Positions 17,201-28,394 of a stretch of 64,000 nt of DNA are shown piece after piece. The position numbers were made by a program, and so were the translations under genes. The stretch covers positions 1 to 64,000 of the forward strand of contig CAMBEC010000007.1 of NCBI GenBank assembly GCA_945865485.1. The letters run 5' to 3'. This DNA comes from Rickettsia typhi. Lineage in GTDB: Bacteria; Pseudomonadota; Alphaproteobacteria; Rickettsiales; Rickettsiaceae. Numbering within the stretch: position 1 is the first letter of the stretch; every line of letters starts with the position of its first letter. Below the pieces are notes generated by a model, which was not told where the DNA came from, ran no database searches, and saw only the letters and a program-made list of their open reading frames with translations.

Positions 17201-17905
17201 TTATTTGCATTGGAATTTATCTTTAGCTTCCTGAGCTCTTTTTATAGAACTTATAGGCCTTTGAGGAAACTCTTGTTCCAGTTTAGTCAGCATACTACAG
17301 GCTTCTTTGTTTTTATTCAAGGACGCCAGAGAATAAGATAATTTAAGCAAAGAGTCTGGGGCTTTAGACCCTTTTGGATACTGCTTATAGCTTTGTAAGT
17401 AATTTACAGCTGCTTTATTAAACATTTCTCGACGATAAAAAGTTTCTGCATACCAAAAAGTCGCGTTGCTTTGTAAGCTACTTGAAGGATATTTAGCTAT
17501 AAAATCAGAGAATTGTTTCTCCGCATCTTCAAATTTTCCATCTTTCAGAGATGCTAAAGCTAGATCATATTCTGATTTATCTCCCGAATTTTTAGCAACT
17601 GATTGATCCTTATCAAAAAAACTATTAGAATCATTTGGATCCAAAATAGCTTCGGCAGCCTCTTCTCCGACTACAGCACTAAGAGATGCTATGGAAGCGC
17701 CCGCTGTCTTTTTGGCTAATAAACCATTGTTTTTGAGGTCGATCTTTAAATCTTCAACGGTTTTCTCTAGCTCTTGCAACTTACTTTTGAGTTCTTGTAT
17801 CTGTTTAGATTGCCTCTGAACTATTGGGCCAAAGCTCTGATTATCTGCTAGGGCAGTTTGCACCGAGAATAATATAAATAATATCAAAAATAGGTTTCTT
17901 TTCAT
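17201..17905 (-). CDS. cpoB: Tol-Pal system coordinator CpoB/YbgF
   Basis: 234 residues: a signal peptide (cleavage near ALA-DN, residue 20), a coiled coil at about 30-65 (QSKQIQELKSKLQELEKTVE), a linker, then three TPR-type repeats from about 112 (YDLALASLKDGKFEDAEKQF). This is the standard CpoB plan. In E. coli CpoB links outer-membrane constriction by Tol-Pal with peptidoglycan synthesis. The coiled coil mediates trimerisation. It is first in the cpoB-yfgM-bamB group. Confidence 0.9.
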   Translation of the reverse strand: MKRNLFLILFILFSVQTALADNQSFGPIVQRQSKQIQELKSKLQELEKTVEDLKIDLKNNGLLAKKTAGASIASLSAVVGEEAAEAILDPNDSNSFFDKDQSVAKNSGDKSEYDLALASLKDGKFEDAEKQFSDFIAKYPSSSLQSNATFWYAETFYRREMFNKAAVNYLQSYKQYPKGSKAPDSLLKLSYSLASLNKNKEACSMLTKLEQEFPQRPISSIKRAQEAKDKFQCK

Positions 17906-17983
17906 TTCTAAGTCGATGATTACCTTGTATAAGTATAAGACACATAATATACGAAAATGCTCACTAGTCTAGCGAAAATGGCA

Positions 17984-19489
17984 TTATATCTGTATACTTT
18001 CATTGTATTCAAATTCAATAGTAACAGTGGTTCCTTTCCCAGGGGCGCTCTTAAGATCAAATTTTCCATTCATCAATTCAATTAGCTTTTTTGTCAATGG
18101 CAATCCAAGGCCAGTTCCTTCATATTTTCTACTTAGTTTGTTATCTACCTGACCAAAGGAAGACAAAGCTTTGGGGATATCTTGATCGCTCATTCCAATA
18201 CCAGTATCAGTAACTGAAATAAAAACTAGTTTTTTTACTATGTTCTTCCTGATTGCTAAGGTAACTGATCCTTCGGCGGGAGTGAATTTAACTGAATTAG
18301 AAAGTAAATTAAGTAACGCTTGCTTAAGTCTTTTGGGGTCTGCATAAATAATTACATGTTCAGAAGGAAAATCTTCAATGAGTCGAATTGATGCGCTATC
18401 AGCTCTTGGTTTAACAAATCTCATACTTGATGATGCAAGCTTATTTAGATCTAGCTCAATTTTATCCACCTGAAGCTTGTCGGCAGAGGCCTTAGAGAAA
18501 TCAAGAATGTCATTTATTACACTAAGCAAATGTTTTCCAGAATTATTAATATCAGCTATATAATCTCTATATTGTACGTTTTCTACTTTACCATAAGTTT
18601 CAGCAATCATAATTTCTGAAAATCCAATGACTGCATTTAATGGTGTTCTAAGTTCGTGGCTAATATTAGCCAAAAATTCTGTTTTTGCGGAACTTTCTGT
18701 TTCTGCTTTAATCTTGGCTTCTTCCAAATCTCTATTGGTTTCAAATTGTTTGTTAATTATTCTTTGCGCATAGTTAGTGTTGTACATAACGATGATAAAA
18801 AACACCATAAACACTATTACAAAGGCAATAAATATACGTTTCTCAAGATAAGTAATATTATCCCATTGTTCGGTGATATCAGCAGTAATTTCTATCACTC
18901 CTTCTATGCTAAAATCTCCAGAAGAAGAATTGATAATAGGTACGTAGCTAATAATGAAAGATTTTTCGGTTTTATTCTCATTTTCATCAGTGATTATTGA
19001 TCTGGAGATTAACGAATGAACCGTTTTTCCTCGATAAGCATCTCCTAGAGCGTTAACTGAAACATAATCTTTCAAAAAATATTTGTCTAAGTTTAACAGA
19101 ATTAAACCATAGCTATCTAGGCTATTATACTTGTCTATATTGTTCATATTGGGACTTGTATTAGACAAAAGTTTTTTTCCGGTTTTGTCATACAGAGTTA
19201 CCGTTGCACTGATATTTTTTAGGAGATGGGATGATTGTTTAGCAAATAGGATAAAATCTTCGTCAGTTAATAAGTTGGAATAATCAGTTTTTTTAAGTTT
19301 TTCTACAGCGCTCCTGTTAATATCCCAAACCCTTGATTTATATATCTCAGCAAAGTAAGTATTATGATCAGCCACTTGTTTTAAAACTACTTCTTCAATC
19401 ATAAAATATCTATATAGCACGATATTTGCTATGATGTTGAGAAACAAACCTATAAAGGAAAGCCTGATAATATGTTTGTTTTGTATCAT
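17984..19489 (-). CDS. membrane sensor histidine kinase
   Basis: 501 residues. Membrane segments at about 8-27 and 219-237 flank a 190-residue extracytoplasmic sensor domain. The cytoplasmic part has a HisKA dimerisation domain with the phospho-acceptor in SHELRTPLN (His278) and a HATPase domain with an N box (NLLSNSVKF), G1 (VTDTGIGM) and G2 (GTGLGLPLTK). No receiver domain or response regulator gene is adjacent, so the partner is unknown. The arrangement resembles the PleC/DivJ-like kinases of Alphaproteobacteria. Its start codon lies only 20 bases from that of the divergent FliK-like gene. Confidence 0.9.
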   Translation of the reverse strand: MIQNKHIIRLSFIGLFLNIIANIVLYRYFMIEEVVLKQVADHNTYFAEIYKSRVWDINRSAVEKLKKTDYSNLLTDEDFILFAKQSSHLLKNISATVTLYDKTGKKLLSNTSPNMNNIDKYNSLDSYGLILLNLDKYFLKDYVSVNALGDAYRGKTVHSLISRSIITDENENKTEKSFIISYVPIINSSSGDFSIEGVIEITADITEQWDNITYLEKRIFIAFVIVFMVFFIIVMYNTNYAQRIINKQFETNRDLEEAKIKAETESSAKTEFLANISHELRTPLNAVIGFSEIMIAETYGKVENVQYRDYIADINNSGKHLLSVINDILDFSKASADKLQVDKIELDLNKLASSSMRFVKPRADSASIRLIEDFPSEHVIIYADPKRLKQALLNLLSNSVKFTPAEGSVTLAIRKNIVKKLVFISVTDTGIGMSDQDIPKALSSFGQVDNKLSRKYEGTGLGLPLTKKLIELMNGKFDLKSAPGKGTTVTIEFEYNESIQI

Positions 19490-19509
19490 CTTAAACTATA
19501 TTTTTGCAA

Positions 19510-21171
19510 ATGGACGATATTAATTTTAAAGATATCAGAGTATTACCAACCTCACTAGATATAAAGAGTAATGTTGGGAAATCTCATATAGAAATATTAG
19601 GTCAGTTGCAATCTGGCTCGACTGTAAAGGGTCTTGTTGTTGAAACTAATATTAAGGGTGAAGTTATTTTTGATACTGCATATGGTAAATTTTCTGCTCC
19701 TAACAAGCATGATTTAGTAAGTGGTGATAGCGTAAGTTTAAAACTTTCAAACGTGCGTGGTGAAGCTAGTGGTAATATTTTAAGTATAAATAATAAAAAA
19801 ATTGATTCAGACGAATTATTGAAATTAGAGCCTGTCCGCCTTACCCAAACATTGCAAAATAAAATATCCGATACACAACCGGTTAATGAAAGCCACGTGA
19901 CTATTAAAAATGTTGGAAATATGCCTAAGGTTATTTCTGGCCTAGTTTCGTATCTAAATTTAACTGGTATGGATAAATCATCATCTTTGTTTAAGGTAAT
20001 TAGTCATGCGGCTGGGCAAAATAATCCAAAACTACCGATAGCGGCTAATGTAGTGTTTAGTAATCAGGCTTCAACAGCTGCCTTTACTTTCAATGGAATT
20101 GTCAGTGGTAATGGAAAAGAAGGGGAACAATTAATTAGAACTGCTTTTGGCATTATTGCTGCTCAAGGGACAAAAATGCCCGTAGGACAAAGACTAGTCC
20201 TTGAAATGACTAGTCTTAATAATCAACCACTTGATAAAGATGTTACTAAAGCTGTTGCTGATTTTGTTTTTAAAGTTAGTAATTTTGATTCGTCTGTAAA
20301 AAAATTTGCTGCTCTTTTTGCAAATAACCTTGTAACGGCTGAAAAAACTACTGAAAGTCAAAATCTGCAGTCTGTTCCTACAAAAGCCATTTCTCTAATG
20401 TCAAATACTCAATTAAGTGGACAAAAAACAGAAACAGTTGAACTTCCATTAGTAGCAGACCAGAAAAATAATAACCAGATAAGCAGCGATAATAAAGAAA
20501 CAAAATTATTTCAGGCTCCTAATACATTTAATACAAATCAGCTGTTTGAGAATTCAAGTAAGTTGCTTGCGCCGTTTGCAAAGTTAGAAAAACGGTCCGT
20601 AGACAATTCAAAAACTAAGTTATCTGAAGAAACTGAGCATGACTCCGCTGCCATAGATCGCAGTTTGACCGGTTCGCTTGCTAAGTTAAAGCAGACCAGC
20701 ATGGGGCAACAGAGCTCTACCGCAAGAAGCCTTAATAGTATAATAAGCTTATTTGCTGATAATGACGAAATCAAAAAATTGGCTACAGAATATCAAAATA
20801 TTAAGGAGCTTTTAACGCCATTTGTTCAAGATGAGAATGATAATTTTAAATGGCATTCTGTTTTGATACCATTTCATAATGGGCAAAAGGTAATGGAGCA
20901 AGAAGTAAAAATAGATCGTAGTAGAGAACATTATTTAAGGTTTATTTTTAATGTTGATTTTGAGGAAAATTCTATGCAAATAGATGGCTTAATTCATTTT
21001 GAAAATAATAACAAGACGCCAAAAACGTTTGATATGACTCTTAGGTCGAAAAATAAACTTGATCCAGGGCTAAGTAAGAGAATTGCTGATATATATGGCC
21101 TTAACCAGAGTATGACTGGCGTTAGAGGGGCTTTATTAATTGAGGGTTTCGATCGGTTTGTTGAAGCTTAG
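19510..21171 (+). CDS. FliK-like (flagellar hook-length control) protein, putative
   Basis: About 553 residues from the ATG at 19510; a TTG two codons earlier is also possible. The N-terminal third has a small beta-rich domain (VKGLVVETNIKGEVIF), the middle is Ser/Thr/Asn/Lys-rich and disordered, and the C-terminal 110 residues are ordered (WHSVLIPFHNGQKV, MQIDGLIHF, LRSKNKLDPGLSKRI). A long flexible middle with a compact C-terminal domain containing a QxDGLI-like strand is the plan of alphaproteobacterial FliK-like proteins. No signal peptide is seen. Given that flgB and flgC are present, a flagellar role is reasonable, but the assignment rests on architecture and remains uncertain. Confidence 0.45.
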   Translation: MDDINFKDIRVLPTSLDIKSNVGKSHIEILGQLQSGSTVKGLVVETNIKGEVIFDTAYGKFSAPNKHDLVSGDSVSLKLSNVRGEASGNILSINNKKIDSDELLKLEPVRLTQTLQNKISDTQPVNESHVTIKNVGNMPKVISGLVSYLNLTGMDKSSSLFKVISHAAGQNNPKLPIAANVVFSNQASTAAFTFNGIVSGNGKEGEQLIRTAFGIIAAQGTKMPVGQRLVLEMTSLNNQPLDKDVTKAVADFVFKVSNFDSSVKKFAALFANNLVTAEKTTESQNLQSVPTKAISLMSNTQLSGQKTETVELPLVADQKNNNQISSDNKETKLFQAPNTFNTNQLFENSSKLLAPFAKLEKRSVDNSKTKLSEETEHDSAAIDRSLTGSLAKLKQTSMGQQSSTARSLNSIISLFADNDEIKKLATEYQNIKELLTPFVQDENDNFKWHSVLIPFHNGQKVMEQEVKIDRSREHYLRFIFNVDFEENSMQIDGLIHFENNNKTPKTFDMTLRSKNKLDPGLSKRIADIYGLNQSMTGVRGALLIEGFDRFVEA

Positions 21172-21399
21172 CTTAAAGATTCATATTTCTAATTTTTTCA
21201 CTGAGCGCGATGGCGAAACTCATAACAGGCTGTCCAAAATTAGTATTATCTAACTTGGTTTTGTCAAAACGCAGATGTAATTTGGATAATTTTCTTTACT
21301 AATCTAACTATCTCATCAAGATTATGGAAGCTTTTAGGAAAAAGATGGATTATTCTAAATTCGTAATTTTAAATAATCAATAGCTGCACTTATGGTGAT

Positions 21400-23193
21400 A
21401 TGAGCAAATCTAGAACAATAATTGTTGCAATTTTTTACTTCTTCTTCATCTTTGTATTTATTCCATCATCCATTGCTGCTGAAAAAAAAGATTTACATTT
21501 TGTAATCAAGCTTGATTCTAAACTCTGGCTTAAGAAATACCTAGATTCTCTTGGCAAAGAAATGGAACAAACTGCCAAATTATATAAAACTACGGATCAA
21601 AAAGCTTATTGGGAAAGTGAAGTCAAAAAATCATTTACTAAGCTATTGCGTTCCAAAGGTTATTACGCTCACACTATTGATGTTGAAATTCCTAATGAAA
21701 CTAGCAATTCGATAATATTTAATATTATCGCGGGACAGCGTTATAAAATTTCAGCTTTATCAATTGTTTTTACGGATACGAGTAATAAAAGCGTTAACGT
21801 GCTGAAAATCGAGAAAATCGGGATAAAAATTGGCGACTACGCTATTGCAAAAAATGTTCTAGATGCAGAGAAAAAAATATTAGAATATTTAGAAAATAAA
21901 AATTGCATATTATCGCTATCAGTAACCCATGAAGCAGAAATAGATCATGTAAATCATGAGGTTAAAATCAAATTTTTAATTGAAGCTGGGCCGTCTACTA
22001 AACTTGAGAAAGTGGAATTTATTGGCTTGAAAACTATAAAAGCTGAATATGTAAGAAAATTAGTTAAACTTTTAGATGGCCAATGTATTAGACGTACCAT
22101 TATAGCTGAATCAAGGGGCTTTCTACAAAAAAGTGGATTATTTTCTTCAACAACCCCAATAATCCCAGAATATGTAAATAAAGACGGATTGGTGCCAATC
22201 GGTTTTAACCTAACTGAGCGCAAGGCTCGAAGCCTAAAAGCGGGGATAGGATACGAAACGGAGATAGGTCTTGGTGCAACACTCGGTTGGGAGCACAGAA
22301 ACTTTTTTGGCTCAGGTGAAGAAGTGAAAACCAATATCTTGGGAAACCCTAAAGAACAGATTTTTGAATTAGGTTATACAAAGCCATTTTTTAAACGAGA
22401 TGATCAGACTCTGAGATTGGGCGCTAAATTTGAAAATAAAAAACTAAAGACATTTGCAAGTAAAGAGGGTTCTGTATCGGGTTATTTAGAAAGAGAACTT
22501 TCACAAGAATGGAGTGGGGGAGTCGGAACTAAATTTTCTCATGCAGTGGTCAAGAAATTTGAGAAGAGCGCCGCTAGTAAACAGCGTTATTCTTTGGTTT
22601 CAACTCCTTTGTATATTACACATGATACTCGGGATAATATACTTGATTCGAAAAAGGGGCATATTTTTGAGCTAGAAACTGCGCCATATTTTTATATGGA
22701 TTCAAAAGAAAGGCCATTTTTTAAAACCCAAATTTCTGCTTCAACATATTTCACGGCCAAGAGCGAACTACAGCCGGTATTAGCGCTCAGGGCGGCAACA
22801 GGAACTATACGGGGAACAAAATCACCAATACCCGAAACAGAGAGATTTTATGTTGGAGGCAATAATTCACTAAGGGGATATGCTTATCAATTTGCAAGTA
22901 GCTTAGATAGTAGCAATCGTCCCGTAGGTGGTAGGTCTTTTGTTGAAACGACTATCGAACTAAGGTTAAAAATGAATGATAGTATAGGTGTAGTTGGTTT
23001 TCTGGATAGCGGCTTTGCTTATAGTTCATTAACACCTCAATTAAGGAAAAGGCTTTTACAAGGAGCCGGCTTAGGGATTAGATATTTAACTAATTTTGGT
23101 CCTTTAAGATTCGATGTTGGTTTTCCGTTGAAACGTCGGAAATTTGTAGATAAGTCTTACCAATTATATTTTGGTATTGGGCAATCGTTTTAG
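21400..23193 (+). CDS. tamA: outer-membrane translocation protein TamA (Omp85 family)
   Basis: 597 residues. A signal peptide (about 1-26, ending SIAA) is followed by POTRA domains to about 270, then a 16-strand Omp85 barrel with the conserved GGNNSLRGYAYQF motif of this family's lid-lock loop and a terminal Phe (YFGIGQSF). TamA with TamB helps assemble autotransporters and moves phospholipids between membranes. The gene is followed directly by tamB with an 11-base gap. Presence of an rOmpB-like autotransporter 10 kb away gives an obvious client. BamA is ruled out by the shorter POTRA region and the tamB partner. Confidence 0.92.
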   Translation: MSKSRTIIVAIFYFFFIFVFIPSSIAAEKKDLHFVIKLDSKLWLKKYLDSLGKEMEQTAKLYKTTDQKAYWESEVKKSFTKLLRSKGYYAHTIDVEIPNETSNSIIFNIIAGQRYKISALSIVFTDTSNKSVNVLKIEKIGIKIGDYAIAKNVLDAEKKILEYLENKNCILSLSVTHEAEIDHVNHEVKIKFLIEAGPSTKLEKVEFIGLKTIKAEYVRKLVKLLDGQCIRRTIIAESRGFLQKSGLFSSTTPIIPEYVNKDGLVPIGFNLTERKARSLKAGIGYETEIGLGATLGWEHRNFFGSGEEVKTNILGNPKEQIFELGYTKPFFKRDDQTLRLGAKFENKKLKTFASKEGSVSGYLERELSQEWSGGVGTKFSHAVVKKFEKSAASKQRYSLVSTPLYITHDTRDNILDSKKGHIFELETAPYFYMDSKERPFFKTQISASTYFTAKSELQPVLALRAATGTIRGTKSPIPETERFYVGGNNSLRGYAYQFASSLDSSNRPVGGRSFVETTIELRLKMNDSIGVVGFLDSGFAYSSLTPQLRKRLLQGAGLGIRYLTNFGPLRFDVGFPLKRRKFVDKSYQLYFGIGQSF

Positions 23194-23203
23194 TTATATA
23201 AAT

Positions 23204-26077
23204 ATGAAAAGTTTTTGGAAAATTTTAATAGTATTATTATTGTTGCTTAAGGTGATAATAATTTTTGGTGTTATCTGGCTGAAAACAGATCACGCCAAAA
23301 CATTCCTCGCCCGAACCGTGGTTGATGGTTTGAATAACAAATTTGGGTTAATTACAAAAATTGGTAACATAAATATATCTTTTCCTCTTATTGCAGATAT
23401 AGATTTTCTTTCAGTGGACGACAAAACAGGAGAAGTTGGTTCTTTAAAAAATCTTCACATTAATATCCTACCTTCGCTTTTTTCTCTTTGGGAAGTAACT
23501 TTCTGGTCAATTTCTGCAGCAGAGTTAACGGTAAATAAAGTTCCGCAAGTAGTATATACAACTGAACCAAACGGGTTATTTAATCCTGATATCATTATTA
23601 GAGAGATAAGCTTCGACCAAATTAAGCTTGCCCCTGCCTTAACTGGCCTCATCCAACCATTTTCTTTTTCTTTGAATTCTCACCTAGAGTATAACAGCTC
23701 GAAGCAACAATTAGCCTTTACAACTAATGGCAAGTTATCTTTGGAAAAAGATAACTTCTTTGAAATGCTAGGATTATATGATCACAATCAAGAGCAGTTG
23801 GATATCAAATATTCAAAGTTTAGTTCTGAAATAGCTAATGTTACTGGTAAATTATTTGTTGATCAAAAACATAATATAATTAATGGTGAAGTTGATCATC
23901 AATCAAATTTTCTAAAACAGCTACTAGATCCTAAAATACAAGAATATATAGGTGAATCAAAAGGAAAAATAAATATTACCGGAACAGTGAAGAGTCCTAA
24001 AATTATTGCTACTGGAGATATAGATATTGATAGATCGCCACTAGTCTACGATACAGAAGTTTTGTTGTCTCAGAATAGTGTTAATGGGTTTGTAAAATTA
24101 AATTATGGAGCAATGAATGCAAGAGGAGGCATAGCTTATAAAAATAATAAACTAATCTTATTAAACTTTATAACAAAAGGGATTGATTCTGAGAAAACAG
24201 CCAATTTAACACTTGATTTGAGTAGCCTTATCTTGACTGGTAAAATCTCGGTAGTAGATAAAAAGTTGGTAGAAGTGGTGAAATATTTTCCATTTATACA
24301 TAGTGGCTCAATGAACGTAGAAGCGGTTTTTTCATCAACTGATAATTTAAAGCAGCAACTGTATTTAAATGGTCAAGTTAGTGACTTATCAAGTAACGGC
24401 ATTAATTTTGATGCTGTTGATATAAACCTGACCTCTCCTGATTTGTGGCAAGGGAAATTTGCTCATTTAAGTGTTCTCTTCAAAACCTTAAATATAAGTA
24501 ATTTTATACTTGATGAGGTAAAAATTGATGCCCAGTTGCAAAACGAAGATATCAATGTGAAGGGCAATGTTCTTTCAAAGCAGCCACTTCCTATAAATCT
24601 AAGCTTTGATAGCATATTTAAATCAATCAATAAGAAAAGCACTAAACCTTTATCTGTGCCAACCGAGTTTGTCATCAATAATATTGGGGGCACCATTGGG
24701 AGTGCTCAAATAAAGAGTTCAAGTAAAATTCTTTTGGTTGTTGGTGATAAAAAGACGTTCAAGTTGGATAATCTAAAAATTGATGATGGTTTACTTAATA
24801 TAGATGCAAGTATTGATGACGGCTCTATATTGGCGAGTGCCTTGCTTAAAAATATACCAATTGAGCCGTTACTAGCAATGCCAGGACACAAAATTGTTGG
24901 TAGGCTTGATGGTACTATAAAAGCTCAGGGGACTGTAAACGATCCGCACCTTAGTGGCCAACTTAAGCTAAGCAGTGCTAAGTATGACTATAAACAGTAC
25001 GGTATAAAGCTAAAAGATATTTCTAGTACTATTAAAGCAAATGGTAAGCTTATTAATTTCTCTGAAATATCAGCTAAGGACAGGTTTGGTAATAGTTTAC
25101 AAGGTGATGGTAAAGTATCTTTGACTGAGCAATATGCTTTTAGCTTTAACATGGCAAGTAAAAAACTTAACCCAATCAACACTCCTTATATGCATGGTGA
25201 ACTAAATGGAAACATTTTAATTCAAGGGGATAAAACAGAAGCAATAGCCAAAGGTCAGTTAACTTTAGGTCCGTTTGAAATCAAGATACCAGAGCGTTTT
25301 AAGGAGAAGATTCCCGAATTAAATACTAAAGAAGTAATTATTGAACAGAATGAGTTTAGTTATCCATTAAAATTTAATATAGATCTTATTACAACTGATA
25401 AAGTGTTTATACGAGGTTGGGGAGTCGACACCAGGTTGAACGGTAATTTAAAAATAAGTGGTGATAATAATCTACCAATTGTTAAAGGAATACTTAACAC
25501 TGTTCGAGGTAGGTATCAAGAATTTGGCAAGATCTTAACCATAAGAAAGGGTGAGCTTATTTTTGATGGGCCGTTATCTCCATCACCATTCCTAAATATT
25601 ATTGGGGTATATGTTAATAGGGGTACAGAAATAAGATTAATATTATCTGGTTCAATTGTTAGTCCATATATCGCTATAGAAGCAACTCCATCAATGAGTG
25701 AAGAAAGAGCTTTATCATTTTTGTTATTCGGACAAGATACAGTAGATATATCAGCTTTCCAGGCAGTACAGCTAGCTGATGCTGCTAGGAGGCTTTCAGG
25801 GCATGGAGGAGGCTTGGATCCTATCGGTTTTGGACGCAAGATTTTAAGGGTGGATGACATAAATTTTAAAGCTGACGAAGCAAATCCTGAAAATACTTCA
25901 ATTGGACTTGGAAAATATCTAACTGATAAGATTTATTTTGAAATAGAACGTGGTAGGCAAGCGGATACTACTAAACTGAGAATAGAGGTGCAAATTACTC
26001 CAAAGATTTCTATAGAAAATGTAACAAAACAAGAAGGAAATACGTCCATTGGTATTAATTGGAGATTTGACTATTAG
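23204..26077 (+). CDS. tamB: translocation and assembly module TamB
   Basis: 957 residues from the ATG at 23204. The frame opens earlier at a TTG overlapping tamA, but MKSFWKILIV begins a proper N-terminal anchor (residues 4-22). The body is a long beta-taco/AsmA-like repeat region, and the last 300 residues form the conserved TamB/DUF490 C-terminal domain (LLFGQDTVDISAF, YLTDKIYFEIERG, IGINWRFDY). TamB spans the periplasm and works with TamA. It is shorter than E. coli TamB (about 1260) but within the alphaproteobacterial range. Confidence 0.92.
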   Translation: MKSFWKILIVLLLLLKVIIIFGVIWLKTDHAKTFLARTVVDGLNNKFGLITKIGNINISFPLIADIDFLSVDDKTGEVGSLKNLHINILPSLFSLWEVTFWSISAAELTVNKVPQVVYTTEPNGLFNPDIIIREISFDQIKLAPALTGLIQPFSFSLNSHLEYNSSKQQLAFTTNGKLSLEKDNFFEMLGLYDHNQEQLDIKYSKFSSEIANVTGKLFVDQKHNIINGEVDHQSNFLKQLLDPKIQEYIGESKGKINITGTVKSPKIIATGDIDIDRSPLVYDTEVLLSQNSVNGFVKLNYGAMNARGGIAYKNNKLILLNFITKGIDSEKTANLTLDLSSLILTGKISVVDKKLVEVVKYFPFIHSGSMNVEAVFSSTDNLKQQLYLNGQVSDLSSNGINFDAVDINLTSPDLWQGKFAHLSVLFKTLNISNFILDEVKIDAQLQNEDINVKGNVLSKQPLPINLSFDSIFKSINKKSTKPLSVPTEFVINNIGGTIGSAQIKSSSKILLVVGDKKTFKLDNLKIDDGLLNIDASIDDGSILASALLKNIPIEPLLAMPGHKIVGRLDGTIKAQGTVNDPHLSGQLKLSSAKYDYKQYGIKLKDISSTIKANGKLINFSEISAKDRFGNSLQGDGKVSLTEQYAFSFNMASKKLNPINTPYMHGELNGNILIQGDKTEAIAKGQLTLGPFEIKIPERFKEKIPELNTKEVIIEQNEFSYPLKFNIDLITTDKVFIRGWGVDTRLNGNLKISGDNNLPIVKGILNTVRGRYQEFGKILTIRKGELIFDGPLSPSPFLNIIGVYVNRGTEIRLILSGSIVSPYIAIEATPSMSEERALSFLLFGQDTVDISAFQAVQLADAARRLSGHGGGLDPIGFGRKILRVDDINFKADEANPENTSIGLGKYLTDKIYFEIERGRQADTTKLRIEVQITPKISIENVTKQEGNTSIGINWRFDY

Positions 26078-26127
26078 TATCGTTTAATGATAACCTGCCA
26101 TCAAATATATAGAATTAAGTAACTATA

Positions 26128-28344
26128 ATGACCATTGAAGATTCAAATGTTGAAAATGTTGACTTTGGCAGTGCAATATCTGAGCGTTATCTGTCTTATG
26201 CGCTTTCAACTATTATGTCAAGATCATTGCCAGATGTCCGTGATGGTTTAAAACCAGTACATAGAAGGCTATTATATGCCATGATGAAATTGAAACTTGA
26301 CCCAAGTTCCGGCTATAAAAAATGTGCTAGGGTGGTAGGTGATGTAATTGGTAAATATCATCCACATGGGGATACGGCTGTTTACGATACTCTTGTTCGA
26401 TTAGCTCAAAACTTTTCTCTACGATATCCACTTATTGATGGGCAAGGAAATTTCGGTTCTGTTGATGGTGATAATGCAGCTGCTATGCGTTATACCGAAT
26501 CAAGGATGACAGAGATATGCACGCTATTAATGGAGGATCTTGATAAAGATACTGTTGATTTTCGACTAACGTATGATGACTCTGATACAGAGCCTGTGCT
26601 GATGCCTGCGCAGTTCCCTAACCTGCTAGCAAATGGTTCCGAAGGTATAGCTGTAGGAATGGCAACCAGCATCCCACCGCATAATTTACATGAGCTATGC
26701 GATGCTTTAATTCATTTGATTGATAACCCCAAAGCTACTTGCGCGGACGTTCTGCAATTTATTAAGGGACCAGATTTTCCTACTGGTGGCACTATTATTG
26801 ATAGTAAGAATACTATTGATGCTGCTTATGAAACTGGTAGAGGTAGCTTTAGAGTAAGGGCAAAATGGGAAAAAGAAAGCTTTAGTCATGGACTATATCA
26901 AATAGTTATTACCGAAATTCCATATCAAGTACAAAAATCAAGGTTGATTGAACAAATCGCTTCATTACTAATGGACAAAAAAATTCCTCTAATTAGTAAT
27001 ATCAGAGATGAATCTGCAGAGACAATTAGAATAGTTATTGAACCTAAAGGTCGAGGGTGTTCTCCTGAGATTATAATGGAATCTTTGTTTAAACTTACTG
27101 AACTAGAATCTAGGATTCACTTGAACCTTAATGTTTTGAGTTCAAGTGGAGTACCGAAAGTGATGAACATATTGCAGGTTCTTCAAGAATTCATAGAGTT
27201 CCGCCAGGAAATAATAACTAGAAGGACCAAATATCAAATTGCTAGAATAGATGAAAGGTTAGAGGTTTTACATGCTTTAAAAGTGGCTTACTTAAATATT
27301 GATGAAGTAATCAGAATTATCAGAGAAGAGGATAATCCCAAAAAAGAGTTGATGAGCAAGTTTTTTATCAACGATAATCAAGCAGAATCTATACTCAATA
27401 TAAAACTACGTGCTTTAAGAAAACTAGAAGAAGAACAAATAAATGCTGAGCACGAATCGCTTAAAAAACAGCATGCTCAGCTATATCAAATTTTAGAAAA
27501 TCCACGCCTATTGTGGAAACTTATCAAAACCGATATTGCTACTATTCAAAAAAAGTTTAGCTTAGAAACTGCTCTAGGAGCTCGCAGAACAAACTTCGAG
27601 AAAGTAGAAATGAGTGCACAAATAATTGATATTTCAGCATTCATTGAAAAAGAGCCAATCACGGTTATATGCTCAAAAATGGGTTGGATTAGGTCTATGA
27701 AGGGGCATGGTTTAGATTTATCTGGCATTAAATTTAAAGAAGGTGATTCAGAAGCGTTTATCGTTGAAACTTACACTACAAGTAGCGTACTAATATGCTC
27801 TGCGGGTGGTAAGTTTTTTACAGTACTTGGTGATAACTTTGCTAGGGGTAAAGGTCATGGTGAGTCGATAAAGCTGATGGTTGATATTGATAATCATGAT
27901 GTAGTTAACATTATTCCATACCTACCAGGAGAAAAGCTATTGTTAGCCTCCACTAAAGGGAAAGGCTTTATAATTAATAGCGACGATGCTGTTGCTTCGA
28001 CTAAAAACGGCAAACAAATTATGCAAGTAAGTGGTGATGATAGATGTGTAGTTTGTACTTCTGTCAGTGGTGATATGGTAGCGGTTATTGGCACAAATAG
28101 AAAATTACTGGTTTTTGCTATTAATGAAGTGCCAGAAATGAAGCGTGGCCAGGGAGTAACCTTACAAAAATACCGTGATGCAAAACTTGGTGATGTCAAA
28201 ACTTTTGATTCAAATGAAGGGCTAGCTTGGAGCCTTGGGTCTAAGATGAGGCTAGAAAAAGAAATAATGGCGTGGCGCGCAAAACGCGGTAGTATTGGAA
28301 AAATACCTCCTTCAGGCTTTCCGAAGAATAATAAGTTTAATTGA
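26128..28344 (+). CDS. parC: DNA topoisomerase IV subunit A
   Basis: 738 residues. The winged-helix/tower core starts at [20 protein letters not shown] with the catalytic Tyr122 in [10 protein letters not shown], followed by the tower and coiled-coil gate, then a C-terminal beta-pinwheel from about residue 500. The short pinwheel, of about five blades and without the GyrA box (QRRGGKG), separates it from GyrA. It decatenates daughter chromosomes with ParE, which is not in this window. Confidence 0.93.
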   Translation: MTIEDSNVENVDFGSAISERYLSYALSTIMSRSLPDVRDGLKPVHRRLLYAMMKLKLDPSSGYKKCARVVGDVIGKYHPHGDTAVYDTLVRLAQNFSLRYPLIDGQGNFGSVDGDNAAAMRYTESRMTEICTLLMEDLDKDTVDFRLTYDDSDTEPVLMPAQFPNLLANGSEGIAVGMATSIPPHNLHELCDALIHLIDNPKATCADVLQFIKGPDFPTGGTIIDSKNTIDAAYETGRGSFRVRAKWEKESFSHGLYQIVITEIPYQVQKSRLIEQIASLLMDKKIPLISNIRDESAETIRIVIEPKGRGCSPEIIMESLFKLTELESRIHLNLNVLSSSGVPKVMNILQVLQEFIEFRQEIITRRTKYQIARIDERLEVLHALKVAYLNIDEVIRIIREEDNPKKELMSKFFINDNQAESILNIKLRALRKLEEEQINAEHESLKKQHAQLYQILENPRLLWKLIKTDIATIQKKFSLETALGARRTNFEKVEMSAQIIDISAFIEKEPITVICSKMGWIRSMKGHGLDLSGIKFKEGDSEAFIVETYTTSSVLICSAGGKFFTVLGDNFARGKGHGESIKLMVDIDNHDVVNIIPYLPGEKLLLASTKGKGFIINSDDAVASTKNGKQIMQVSGDDRCVVCTSVSGDMVAVIGTNRKLLVFAINEVPEMKRGQGVTLQKYRDAKLGDVKTFDSNEGLAWSLGSKMRLEKEIMAWRAKRGSIGKIPPSGFPKNNKFN

Positions 28345-28394
28345 TGATAGTATAAGTTGTATAATCATGACATAGATTCAATCTGGGTGAATAT

